Source: Eubacteriales bacterium
GTDB lineage: Bacteria > Bacillota > Clostridia > Lachnospirales > Lachnospiraceae
Assembly (NCBI GenBank): GCA_030536575.1
Contig: JAUNPS010000004.1
Span: forward strand, 1 to 64,000
Direction of reading: 5' to 3'
DNA: 64,000 bases
The translations under genes and the position numbers were made by a program. The notes under the pieces were generated by a model. The model was given only the letters and a program-made list of their open reading frames with translations. It was not told the origin of the DNA and made no database searches. Shown piece after piece: positions 36,061 through 44,512 of the stretch (position 1 is its first letter; each line of letters opens with the position of its first letter).

Positions 36061-36093
36061 GTATAATCAAAAGGATACAGAAAGAAACGGAGA

Positions 36094-37692
36094 ATGGAAA
36101 ACATGGATGATAGAATGTTGTATTTGGAGTGTTATTCGGGGATTAGCGGGGATATGACGGTTGGTGCGCTGCTGGATTTGGGGGCGAGGGAGGAGAAGCT
36201 GCGGGAGGCACTGGAGGCGTTGGGAGTTGGAGGATATGAGATAAGAATTGGGAGGACGGAGAAGTGTGGGATTGGGGCGTGTGATTTTGATGTGGTTTTG
36301 GAAGAGGATGGACATGGTCACGGCGACTATAGCCATGATGAGCATGTGCATGGTGACCACGACCATGGCGACCATGGTCACGCGCATGGCCACAATCACG
36401 ATGCGCATGACGGCCATAGTCAAGAGAATCATGAAAAAGGTATTTGCGCACTGGAGAATCAAGCGTGCGTACAAGGCGGACATGTGCACGACAAACATAG
36501 CCATGGCCACGATGGTCACGGCTGCGGCGAGAAGGCCCATGACGGCCACGCCCATCCTCATGTGCACCGCACCTATAAAGATATCCGCGAAATTTTAGAA
36601 AAGGCTCCTCTGGATCCGACGGTGCGCCATCTGTCAGAGAAAATTTTCTTCCGCGTAGCCCAGGCCGAAGCCAAAGTACACGGAAAATCACTGGATGAAG
36701 TCCATTTCCACGAAGTCGGCGCGGTTGACTCTATCGTGGATATTGTCGGGGCGGCGGCCTGCCTGGTCGACCTTGGCATCCGGGAAGTTTGTGTTTCCAC
36801 CCTCTATGAGGGCATCGGAACCGTATGGTGCCAGCATGGGAGAATCCCTGTGCCTGCCCCAGCCGTAGCTGAGATCGTGTCTGCGGCCGGGCTTCCGCTT
36901 CGGATTACTCAGGTTCAGGGGGAGATGGTTACGCCTACTGGCGCGGCGATTGCGGCCGCCCTGCGTACCCGCCCGTGCCTGCCGAATTCCTTCACCATCG
37001 AAAGGATCGGTATCGGAGCCGGAAAGAAGGACTTCCCTCACGCGAATATCCTGCGCGCGATGATTATTCGGGAGGAGCGTCCGGCAGGCCTCCATCCGGG
37101 CGAATCCTATGGGCATATGCATAGCCATATGGCACCGCCGCCGTACCCGGCCCCCGGTCATGAAGCGCCGCACCATCCGCCCTACGAACACAGTCACGCG
37201 GCTCCTTGGCCCTGCCCGGCCCCCCTCCACGACGAAATCACCGTCCTGGAAACCAACATCGACGACTGCACCGGCGAGCAACTCGCCTACACCATCGAAT
37301 GCCTGATGCAGGCCGGCGCCCGCGACGCCTCCTGCCTCCCCCTCTTCATGAAGAAAAATCGCCCCGCCTGGATGCTCCAGGTCCTGACCGCCGAAGAAAA
37401 AGTCCCGGCCATGGAAGCCATTATTTTCCGGGAGACCACCAGCATCGGCCTTCGCAAATACAAAGAACAGCGGAGTATCTTGCCCCGCAAAATAGAAACG
37501 ATCCAGACCGCCCTCGGCCCGGCCGCCATCAAAGTATGTGAGCACAAAGGCCAGCGTTTCTACTACCCGGAATATGCCAGCATTCATCAGATTTGCAGCG
37601 AAACCGGGAAATCCTACCGGGAAATCTATCAGTACCTGAGCAGCGAAGCCGCCAGGCTGTTAGAAGAGGAGGAACTCCATGACGAAACGTGA
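36094..37692 (+). CDS. larC: Nickel-pincer cofactor biosynthesis protein LarC (single frame)
   Basis: The 532-residue protein begins with LYLECYSGISGDMTVGALLD, the hallmark of LarC, which inserts nickel into the pincer cofactor of lactate racemase-type enzymes. Residues about 72-163 are extremely rich in His, Asp and Gly, and a second His/Pro-rich stretch lies near 343-380; both probably bind nickel. In Lactiplantibacillus plantarum LarC is made by ribosomal frameshift of two frames; here it is one continuous frame. ATG 36094 is very close to the ACGGAG; ATG 36103 is better spaced. Confidence 0.93.
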   Translation: MENMDDRMLYLECYSGISGDMTVGALLDLGAREEKLREALEALGVGGYEIRIGRTEKCGIGACDFDVVLEEDGHGHGDYSHDEHVHGDHDHGDHGHAHGHNHDAHDGHSQENHEKGICALENQACVQGGHVHDKHSHGHDGHGCGEKAHDGHAHPHVHRTYKDIREILEKAPLDPTVRHLSEKIFFRVAQAEAKVHGKSLDEVHFHEVGAVDSIVDIVGAAACLVDLGIREVCVSTLYEGIGTVWCQHGRIPVPAPAVAEIVSAAGLPLRITQVQGEMVTPTGAAIAAALRTRPCLPNSFTIERIGIGAGKKDFPHANILRAMIIREERPAGLHPGESYGHMHSHMAPPPYPAPGHEAPHHPPYEHSHAAPWPCPAPLHDEITVLETNIDDCTGEQLAYTIECLMQAGARDASCLPLFMKKNRPAWMLQVLTAEEKVPAMEAIIFRETTSIGLRKYKEQRSILPRKIETIQTALGPAAIKVCEHKGQRFYYPEYASIHQICSETGKSYREIYQYLSSEAARLLEEEELHDET

Positions 37693-38476
37693 ACATTGCC
37701 AAACCCTCCTGGAGAATGCCGCTGAAAAAGGCATCTGTCTCGCATTTTCCGGCGGTACAGACAGCAGTCTCTTGTTAAGGCTTGCAAAAGACGCCGCCGA
37801 AAAAAAAGGAACGCCCCTCTGTGCCGTCACCTTTGACACGGTGTTACATCCCGCCTGCGACCTGGAAGTTGCCTCCAAGGTGGCGCGGGAACTGGGTGTC
37901 AGCCATCACGTCATTCACATAGACGAGCTCCAGAATCCGGCCCTTGCCATGAATCCGCCGGATCGCTGTTACCTGTGTAAAAAGACATTGTTTGAAAAAC
38001 TGCTCGCCTTTGCGAAAGAAAACGGCTTTGGCGCAGTCCTGGAAGGGACGAACGAAGACGATCTCCACGTCTACCGGCCCGGCCTGCGCGCCATCCGGGA
38101 ACTGGGCATTTTAAGCCCTCTGGCCGAATCCGGCCTGACCAAAGCCGAAGTGCGCCAGTGGGCGAAAGAACTCGGCATTTCCGTGGCCTCCCGCCCGGCC
38201 TCCCCCTGCCTGGCGACCCGTCTCCCCTACGGAGACCGCATTGACCTGGAACTTTTAGGACGCATCGGACGCTGTGAGGACGCCCTGCGTGCCAAAGGCC
38301 TTCGAAACGTCCGTGTTCGGGTTCACGGGAACATTTTACGGCTGGAAGCAGACAAAGAAGCATTTGAAAAAATATTGCAGGAACGGGAAGCATTTCTCGA
38401 AGAGCTGAAACAGGTGGGAACGCCGTATATCACTCTGGATCTGGAAGGCTTTCGTTCCGGAAGTATGGACTTATGA
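37679..38476 (+). CDS. larE: Sulfur transferase LarE
   Basis: The 265-residue protein has the PP-loop FSGGTDSS, which adenylates the pyridine carboxylate substrate. ASRPASPCLATRLPYG contains the cysteine that is the sacrificial sulfur donor in the Lactiplantibacillus enzyme. A CxxC (DRCYLCKK) is also present, so three cysteines could instead hold a [4Fe-4S] cluster as in Fe-S type LarE. GAGGAGGAA precedes the ATG, which overlaps larC by 14 bp. LarB and LarA are not encoded in this window. Confidence 0.93.
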   Translation: MTKREHCQTLLENAAEKGICLAFSGGTDSSLLLRLAKDAAEKKGTPLCAVTFDTVLHPACDLEVASKVARELGVSHHVIHIDELQNPALAMNPPDRCYLCKKTLFEKLLAFAKENGFGAVLEGTNEDDLHVYRPGLRAIRELGILSPLAESGLTKAEVRQWAKELGISVASRPASPCLATRLPYGDRIDLELLGRIGRCEDALRAKGLRNVRVRVHGNILRLEADKEAFEKILQEREAFLEELKQVGTPYITLDLEGFRSGSMDL

Positions 38477-39228
38477 AAATCATCATTTCACCCGCGAAAA
38501 AGATGCGGGAAGATACGGACTGGCTCCTGGGGACACAGCTTCCGGTATTTTTGGAACAGACCCAGCGGCTGAAAGAAATTTTACAGGAAAAATCCAGAGA
38601 CGAATTAAAGAAACTTTGGGCCTGCAATGACAAGATCACAGACCAGAACATCGAGCGCCTGAAGGCCATGAAGCCAGAGCTTGCCAAGACCCCGGCCCTG
38701 CTTGCCTACGAAGGCATTCAGTATCAATACATGGCCCCGGAGGTCTTTCACAGCGGCCAGTGGGAATACGTCCAGGAGCATTTGCGGATTCTATCCGGAT
38801 TTTATGGAATCCTGCGGCCCCTCGACGCGGTGGTTCCCTATCGCCTGGAAATGCAGGCGAAACTGTCCGACACCGGAGCAGACGGGACGGGCTTTTCGGA
38901 TCTCTATGATTTTTGGGGAGATTCCCTGTACCGGGAACTTACCAGCGACGATTGCGTGATCCTGAATCTGGCTTCAAAAGAATACGGAAAGATAATCGAA
39001 AAATATAAGACGCCGGAAGTGCGGATAATCACCTGCATTTTCGGGGAACTGAGCGATGGAAAAGTACGCGTAAAAGGTACGATGGCAAAAATGGCCAGGG
39101 GCGAAATGGTCCGCTGGCTGAGCCTGCATCAAATCAATCAGCCGGAGCAGATTTTCGAATTTCAGGAATTGGGGTATGCGTATGCCCCGGCATATTCCAG
39201 GGAGGATCAGCCGGTATTTCTAAGATAG
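38473..39228 (+). CDS. yaaA: YaaA (DUF328) family protein
   Basis: The 251-residue protein starts MKIIISPAKKM and contains FYGILRPLDAVVPYRLEM, both hallmarks of YaaA. In Escherichia coli YaaA limits intracellular iron and Fenton damage under peroxide stress and binds DNA. The start overlaps the larE stop by 4 bp (ATGA), so it belongs to the larC-larE message. It could protect oxygen-sensitive cofactor steps, but that link is only positional. Confidence 0.92.
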   Translation: MKIIISPAKKMREDTDWLLGTQLPVFLEQTQRLKEILQEKSRDELKKLWACNDKITDQNIERLKAMKPELAKTPALLAYEGIQYQYMAPEVFHSGQWEYVQEHLRILSGFYGILRPLDAVVPYRLEMQAKLSDTGADGTGFSDLYDFWGDSLYRELTSDDCVILNLASKEYGKIIEKYKTPEVRIITCIFGELSDGKVRVKGTMAKMARGEMVRWLSLHQINQPEQIFEFQELGYAYAPAYSREDQPVFLR

Positions 39229-39237
39229 GTGGACGTT

Positions 39238-40176
39238 ATGAAAGTGAGCCGAAAGAAAACAGGGAGAGTGGGAATTGGTATTTTGGCGCTTGTGCTGATC
39301 GCGGCGGGAGTCTATTTGTACTGCCAAAAGGAACAGATTGATCCGGCGGAGCTTTTGGAGGCGCAGCCACTGGAGGATGATGGAAATCTGCGGATTTATT
39401 TCCTGGATGTGGGACAGGGAAGCGCCGCACTGGCGAAAGTAAACGGAAAATATATGCTGATCGACGGCGGCGGGCCGGATACGGCGAAAAATATGGTGTC
39501 TTATCTGGAAGAGATGGGCGTGGAAGATTTGGACTATATTCTGATCTGCGACTATGAGGAAGCACATCTGGCCGGTGTCGTGGAAGTCTTAAAGAATTAT
39601 ACCGTTTCGCATGTCCTGTCGCCGGATTGTACGAAAGATACGGAAATTTATCAGGAGTACCAGAGGATTGTCGAGGAAAATGAGGTGGAGGTTCTGCATC
39701 CGAACCTGGGAGAAATCTATGCTTTCGGGAATACCTTTTTTACCATTGTAGGGCCGGTATTCTACGGGCATGAGGATGGACGGAACGACTCGCTTTGCAT
39801 CCGGCTGGATTATGGGGATACGGATTTCCTGTTCTGCGGCGATACGGAGGAAGTGGGCGAAACGGAGATGGCAGGGGAATCCCTGGAAAATATGGACATT
39901 GATCTTCAGGCGGACGTGTATGTGGTCAATAATCACGGCGGCGGAACGTCCAGTACGGATGCGTTTTTGAACTGTGTCAGGCCGGAGTATGCGGTTTTGA
40001 GCTGCGGGGTTGGAAATGAGATGGGATATCCGGCGAAAGAGGCGATGGAGCGGCTGGAGGAGCGGAAGGTGAAGCTGTTCCGGACGGATATGCAGGGGAC
40101 GGTTGAGGCGATCAGCGATGGAAGTACGATCACGTGGAATCTGAAGCCGTGCAATGATTTTTCATGGAGGGAATAA
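39238..40176 (+). CDS. ComEC/Rec2-type metallo-beta-lactamase-fold protein with degenerate metal site
   Basis: The protein has 312 residues from ATG 39238 (AGGTGG 6 bp upstream). One N-terminal membrane segment (about residues 9-27) is followed by an extracellular domain with IYFLDVGQGSAALAKVNG, as in the ComEC hydrolase domain. The usual SHxDxDHxGG metal motif reads CDYEEAHLAGV, and the later HHGS motif reads NHGGGTSST. GDTEE is kept. Metal-dependent hydrolysis is therefore doubtful. It is the last gene of the larC operon. Confidence 0.85.
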   Translation: MKVSRKKTGRVGIGILALVLIAAGVYLYCQKEQIDPAELLEAQPLEDDGNLRIYFLDVGQGSAALAKVNGKYMLIDGGGPDTAKNMVSYLEEMGVEDLDYILICDYEEAHLAGVVEVLKNYTVSHVLSPDCTKDTEIYQEYQRIVEENEVEVLHPNLGEIYAFGNTFFTIVGPVFYGHEDGRNDSLCIRLDYGDTDFLFCGDTEEVGETEMAGESLENMDIDLQADVYVVNNHGGGTSSTDAFLNCVRPEYAVLSCGVGNEMGYPAKEAMERLEERKVKLFRTDMQGTVEAISDGSTITWNLKPCNDFSWRE

Positions 40177-40180
40177 AAAG

Positions 40181-40212
40181 AACGGCGTAGCTTTACAGGC
40201 TATGCCGTTTTT
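40181..40212 (+). terminator. Rho-independent terminator of the larC operon
   Basis: AACGGCGTAGC (40181-40191) pairs with GCTATGCCGTT (40199-40209), with TTTTT directly after. The 130 bp beyond it, up to the CapA gene end, are GC-rich and repetitive in look, with no feature I can assign. Confidence 0.9.
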
Positions 40213-40342
40213 CGCATTGGCCACCCGCCAAAGCCCGCGGAGACGGCCACACGAAAGCCTCGCGCCAGCTCCGCAGAAGGAGCCAGCACCTGCAAGCCCG
40301 GCACCGGCCATCGGCCGAGGATCGCGGGAAAGCCCCGCGCCC

Positions 40343-41527
40343 TCATCCCTCAGTCGTCCCAGGAATATTCTGACTCCGTTCCTCCAACTTCTGCAGAATC
40401 CTCTCCGCCTCCTCCCCTTCCGCCGGCGTCGGCTGATAATTATTATAAGACCCCACAGAAGAAACACTGCAAGGAATCAGATTAACATTCTCATCCACCG
40501 CAACCCCCTGCGCATTCACCGTAAACGTCTGCTGAAAAATCACCGTATCATATTCAAAGGGATTCGTATTCCCCCCAAAACAGAAATTTCCCAGACTATA
40601 AGCAATATATTTCCCTTTATACCGCTCAATTCCCTGAAGCACATGCGAATGATGTCCGACCACCAAATCAGCCCCATTGTCAATCGCCATATGCCCCAGC
40701 GCAATCTGATTCGAATCCGGAACCGTCTCCTTCTCATTCCCCCAATGGAAAACCACAATAATAACCTGCGCGCCCTCCTCCTTCACCTTCTCAATATTCT
40801 CCAAAAGCTGTGTCTGACACTCCATATGAATATCCAATTCATAAATCCCAACAAGCCCTACCTGAACACCTTTAACATCCATCACAGCCGTCCGGTCATA
40901 TCCAAACGTCGTAATTCCAACATCCTCCAGCGCAGTAATCGTATCGGTATAACTCTGCTCCCCGTAATCGCTGCTGTGATTATTCGCCAGATTCGCAGCT
41001 TCCACGGAGCCATCCACCAGAATCTGTGCATATTCCGAGTCAGCCTTGAATGCAAAAAGCTTATTTTCCCTGGTCTGGGAGGTCGTCAAAGTGCCCTCCA
41101 TATTGGCAACTGTGAGGTCATCGGCCTCCAAAATCGATTTCACATTTTGAAAAAAGTAAGCAGAGCCATAGCTGTTATAATAAGCATTCAGACTGGTGTC
41201 CCAATAGAAATTTTCGTCCGTCCCCAGCGTACAGTCCCCAATCAAACTAACAGTAATCTGCGTCTCCGGAAATTCCGTTTCCGTAGTCGTTTCACTTTCC
41301 GATTCCACAGTCTCCAGGGCCGCATTTTCCGGCGCAGAAGCATTCGAGGAAGCCGGTCTGCTCTTAACTGCATTCGCAATTTTCACGCCCCCGAAAATAC
41401 AGAGCGCCAGCGCAAGAATCCCGACCGGAATCCCAATGCGCAGATAACGCATCCTCTTTTTCTTCCGATGAATCCGGATCTTCCGCTCCATCTCCTCCAT
41501 ACGCTTTTCCTTTTCATTCTTTTCCAT
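40343..41527 (-). CDS. CapA-family (PgsA-like) membrane-anchored protein
   Basis: The 394-residue protein has a basic cytoplasmic tail, one membrane segment (about residues 28-48) and a Ser/Thr/Glu linker. A CapA domain follows with LIGDCTLG, ANMEGTLT, NLANNHSSDYG, FHWGNE and GHHSHVLQGIE. The family has a calcineurin-like metallophosphoesterase fold and includes capsule poly-gamma-glutamate proteins. No cap/pgs B or C gene is nearby, so a capsule role is not supported here; a lone wall-associated phosphoesterase is as likely. Confidence 0.9.
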   Translation of the reverse strand: MEKNEKEKRMEEMERKIRIHRKKKRMRYLRIGIPVGILALALCIFGGVKIANAVKSRPASSNASAPENAALETVESESETTTETEFPETQITVSLIGDCTLGTDENFYWDTSLNAYYNSYGSAYFFQNVKSILEADDLTVANMEGTLTTSQTRENKLFAFKADSEYAQILVDGSVEAANLANNHSSDYGEQSYTDTITALEDVGITTFGYDRTAVMDVKGVQVGLVGIYELDIHMECQTQLLENIEKVKEEGAQVIIVVFHWGNEKETVPDSNQIALGHMAIDNGADLVVGHHSHVLQGIERYKGKYIAYSLGNFCFGGNTNPFEYDTVIFQQTFTVNAQGVAVDENVNLIPCSVSSVGSYNNYQPTPAEGEEAERILQKLEERSQNIPGTTEG

Positions 41528-41560
41528 AACTTCGATTCCTTTTTCTTTTGTAAGTGAGAT

Positions 41561-42043
41561 TTAAGATTCCAGATCAAAGAGGTCATTTTCGTAGTCCTTC
41601 ACATAATACCGGATATTTTTACGCCCTTTTTGAAGGATGGTATGGCCTTCAGACTCTAATTTCTCTTTCTGGGCGTCCACGCCGCCGGGATATTTCGCAT
41701 TCAATTCCCCGTTGGCTTTTAGAGTCCGCCAATAGGGCGTCTCATCCTCCGAACGCTGAAAACTCGCCCATGCGGCAATCGACACGAAAATCCCGGCAGT
41801 AATCGGATCCGTAAAATCCGCATGATTCTGCTTCGCCAGATAGTCCCGCAGCGCCCCCACAGTCACAACCTTCCCGCACGGCACCCGTTTCATAAGCTCA
41901 TCATAAGTAACCGGCGGTGCAAAAAACATGCGCTCCCCGCCATATTTTTGAATCGTGGCTTCGTCCGTCACAATCTGTATCTTCGGCATGCCATTGTCCT
42001 TATGCAGCATTGCATTAAAATCTTTTTTCTCTTCATTCGCCAT
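41561..42043 (-). CDS. MGMT-family alkyltransferase-like protein
   Basis: The protein has 160 residues from the ATG at 42043 (AGGAGA 9 bp upstream; another ATG at 42052 sits too close to it). The C-terminal MGMT DNA-binding fold is visible (VPCGKVVTVGALRDYLA, then TPYWRTLKANGELNAKYPGG). The reactive PCHR cysteine motif is absent, so it should bind alkylated guanine without removing the group, like Atl proteins that hand lesions to excision repair. It lies 33 bp downstream of the CapA gene start region on the same strand. Confidence 0.83.
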   Translation of the reverse strand: MANEEKKDFNAMLHKDNGMPKIQIVTDEATIQKYGGERMFFAPPVTYDELMKRVPCGKVVTVGALRDYLAKQNHADFTDPITAGIFVSIAAWASFQRSEDETPYWRTLKANGELNAKYPGGVDAQKEKLESEGHTILQKGRKNIRYYVKDYENDLFDLES

Positions 42044-42119
42044 ATTTCTCATCTCCTGCTTTGATTATAGCCGATTACCAAAAGCGATGCAATGAGACAG
42101 TTTGAAAAAAGGACTGTTT

Positions 42120-42261
42120 GTTACTATCTGGACAGTACCTGAGCACTTAGCTGCTCAAGTACGTAAGAAAAGGATTCAGGTGTGAGCAGGCTCTTTTGCA
42201 AAGCAAAACTTAAAATGAGCCTGTGAATCGTTACTGGAACGAAGTACGAGTGAACAGTAAC
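42120..42261 (+). mobile_element. MITE-like 142-bp structured element, copy 2
   Basis: It has the same length and order of modules as copy 1 and is flanked by a perfect 8-bp direct repeat GACTGTTT (42112-42119 and 42262-42269). The left terminus has changed (GTTACTATCT) while the right is intact (GAACAGTAAC). The first hairpin has one mismatch. It is inserted directly upstream of the -35 box of the DUF389 gene. Confidence 0.88.
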
Positions 42262-42270
42262 GACTGTTTC

Positions 42271-42299
42271 TTGCAAAATTGACATAAGTCTACTATAAT
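42271..42299 (+). promoter_or_regulatory. Sigma-A promoter of the DUF389 gene
   Basis: TTGCAA (42271-42276) and TATAAT (42294-42299) are separated by 17 bp and lie 45 bp before the start. The repeat element and its duplication end one base before the -35. Confidence 0.75.
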
Positions 42300-42343
42300 G
42301 TGGACAAAGAAACAGAACCAAACGCAGGAAGGTGACAAAACAT

Positions 42344-43687
42344 ATGGAAATTTCCGAAAAATCACAAAAGAGAAGACGCGCCCTGAAACGCTACTTCGCA
42401 AGCCTTTTCGAAATTCGAAGCGACATGGTAAGCTACGAAGAGCTGCACGAAATGATGGAGGAAAATACCATCATCCGGGGATCCAATATGTGGATTCTGA
42501 TCATGGCGATTTTTATTGCATCCATTGGATTAAATGTGGATTCCACGGCGGTTATTATCGGCGCAATGCTGATTTCTCCGCTGATGAGCGGTATCCTGAC
42601 CATGGGCTATGCCCTCGCCACCAGCGATCTGACGCTGCTGCGCAAGGCCTTTACCCGCTTCGGAACCCAGGTGGTCATCAGCCTGATTACGTCTACTCTT
42701 TATTTCCGGCTCACGCCGCTGGATGCGCCGACCAGTGAAATGATCGCGCGAACCAGCCCGACCTTGTGGGATGTGCTGATTGCGCTGTTTGGCGGAATCG
42801 CCGGAGCTATCGGAAATACCAGGAAGAAGAAGGGAAATGTGATCCCAGGCGTTGCGATTGCTACGGCGCTGATGCCGCCGCTGTGTACGACAGGCTATGG
42901 TCTGGCTACAATGCAGAGACCGTTCATTCTCGGCGCGTTTTACCTGTTTGCGATCAATACGTTGTTTATCATGCTGTCCGCCGCTTTCGTGATGAAACTT
43001 CTGGGCGTCCCATCCCATAAAGCCGAAAATCCGAAACGGCAGAAACAGGTGCGGCGGTTAATTACGATTATTACGGTGCTGACGGTGATCCCAAGCGTTT
43101 TGGTCGGCGGCCTCAAGGTTTACCAGAGCGTTATGGAACAGAACTTCACGAGCTATTTGAATAATGAATTCGTCTTTTCCGATACCCAGGTCGTAAAAAG
43201 CGAGATTGACCTGCGGGAGAGGGAAGTTTCTGTTTCGCTGGTCGGCAGCCAGATCGGAAACGACGTGATCGAGCGGCTGGAGCAGAAGCTTTCGCAGTAC
43301 AATTTGAACAACTATACGCTGCATGTGACGCAGAATAAAGTCTCCCAGGAGGATAATTCGGAAACCGTCATGATCGCCGTGCAGGAAAAGACGATTCAGG
43401 AGCTTCAGACGCAGGTGGAAGCGCAGCAGGAAGAGCTTTCCAAGATGCAGACGACGCTGGAGGAGCAGGTAGACTGTAAAAAATTGTCCGAAAATGCAGG
43501 GAAAATTTTTACGAAATTGTCCGACTGCAGTTGCGGAGTGATGTCGGATGCAAATGGAAGTTATATCCTTCTGTGCGCCTCCGCGAGCGAACCGCTTCTG
43601 CCGGAGGAAGAACAGGCGATTAAAAACTGGCTGGTGACGGAAAGCGGGCTGGAATCCGCGGAAATCCGGGTGGCCGAAGAAGGATGA
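42344..43687 (+). CDS. DUF389 membrane protein with C-terminal soluble domain
   Basis: The protein has 447 residues from ATG 42344 (AGGAAGGTG 9 bp upstream). About six membrane spans include the conserved STAVIIGAMLISPLMSGILTMG and PGVAIATALMPPLCTTGYGLA segments of DUF389. A C-terminal region of about 200 residues contains a coiled coil (KTIQELQTQVEAQQEELSKM). The family's transport or sensing role is not established. Confidence 0.88.
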   Translation: MEISEKSQKRRRALKRYFASLFEIRSDMVSYEELHEMMEENTIIRGSNMWILIMAIFIASIGLNVDSTAVIIGAMLISPLMSGILTMGYALATSDLTLLRKAFTRFGTQVVISLITSTLYFRLTPLDAPTSEMIARTSPTLWDVLIALFGGIAGAIGNTRKKKGNVIPGVAIATALMPPLCTTGYGLATMQRPFILGAFYLFAINTLFIMLSAAFVMKLLGVPSHKAENPKRQKQVRRLITIITVLTVIPSVLVGGLKVYQSVMEQNFTSYLNNEFVFSDTQVVKSEIDLREREVSVSLVGSQIGNDVIERLEQKLSQYNLNNYTLHVTQNKVSQEDNSETVMIAVQEKTIQELQTQVEAQQEELSKMQTTLEEQVDCKKLSENAGKIFTKLSDCSCGVMSDANGSYILLCASASEPLLPEEEQAIKNWLVTESGLESAEIRVAEEG

Positions 43688-43705
43688 GAAGAAAGGAGTT
43701 TATTC

Positions 43706-44476
43706 ATGTCCAGTTATAACATTACATTCAGTCCCACCGGCGGCACACAAAAAGCCGCCGACCTCTTCACAAAAGCTTTCAGCAATGAAAGCGAATCCAT
43801 TGACCTTACCGACCGCAATGTGGATTTTCATACATACGCATTCCATGCGGATGATATCTGCATTGTGGCGGTGCCTTCCTACGGCGGACGCGTTCCGGAC
43901 ATTGCTGTGGTCAGGTTAAAGCAGATGAAAGGGAATGGGGCCAGGGCGATTTTGATGGTCGTCTATGGAAACAGGGATTATGACGATACGTTTGTGGAAT
44001 TGCAGGATACGCTGGAGGAGGCCGGGTTTGTGTGCGTCGCGGCTGTGGCGGCCATCGCCGAGCACTCTATTATGCGGCAGTTCGCCGCCGGGCGGCCCGA
44101 CGCCCAGGACGCGGAGGAGCTCGCCGGTTTCGCGAAAACCATCCGCGTCGGAATCGAAGCAGGAACTCTGGCTTCCGGCCTCACCCTGCCGGGAAATCGC
44201 CCCTATAAGGAATACGGCGGCGTTCCCATGAAGCCCCAGACCGGAAAATCCTGCACGCAATGCGGCATCTGCGCCAAATCCTGTCCCGTCGGCGCTATCG
44301 ACGAAGCCAACCCATCACAAACCAACGCCCAGGCCTGCATTTTGTGCATGCGTTGCGTCGCCGTCTGTCCCCAAAACGCCCGCAGCATCAATAAAGTCCT
44401 CCTCGCAGGCGCGAGCATGAAACTAAAAAAAGCTTGCGCCGGCCATAAAAAGAACGAATTATTCCTGCCGAATTGA
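43706..44476 (+). CDS. EFR1-family ferredoxin-flavodoxin fusion
   Basis: The 256-residue protein has an N-terminal flavodoxin-like fold (TFSPTGGTQKAADLF binds FMN phosphate) joined to a C-terminal bacterial ferredoxin with CTQCGICAKSCPVGA and CILCMRCVAVCPQNA, two [4Fe-4S] sites. EFR1 proteins are common in Clostridia and are assumed to carry electrons for anaerobic reductases. GAAAGGAG precedes the ATG. It follows DUF389 by 18 bp and may be cotranscribed. Confidence 0.92.
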   Translation: MSSYNITFSPTGGTQKAADLFTKAFSNESESIDLTDRNVDFHTYAFHADDICIVAVPSYGGRVPDIAVVRLKQMKGNGARAILMVVYGNRDYDDTFVELQDTLEEAGFVCVAAVAAIAEHSIMRQFAAGRPDAQDAEELAGFAKTIRVGIEAGTLASGLTLPGNRPYKEYGGVPMKPQTGKSCTQCGICAKSCPVGAIDEANPSQTNAQACILCMRCVAVCPQNARSINKVLLAGASMKLKKACAGHKKNELFLPN

Positions 44477-44512
44477 CCTGCGCGTGCCAGGGCGTGACCG
44501 CGGCGTAAACCC

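Noticed and set aside
40213-40342. A non-coding RNA or third tandem array after the larC operon terminator
   Set aside because: The stretch is GC-rich with repeated short words, but no regular period, promoter or stable single fold could be seen.
34563-42261. CRISPR-like interpretation of the repeats
   Set aside because: The copies are kilobases apart, fold into hairpins and carry target duplications; there are no short spacers or cas genes.
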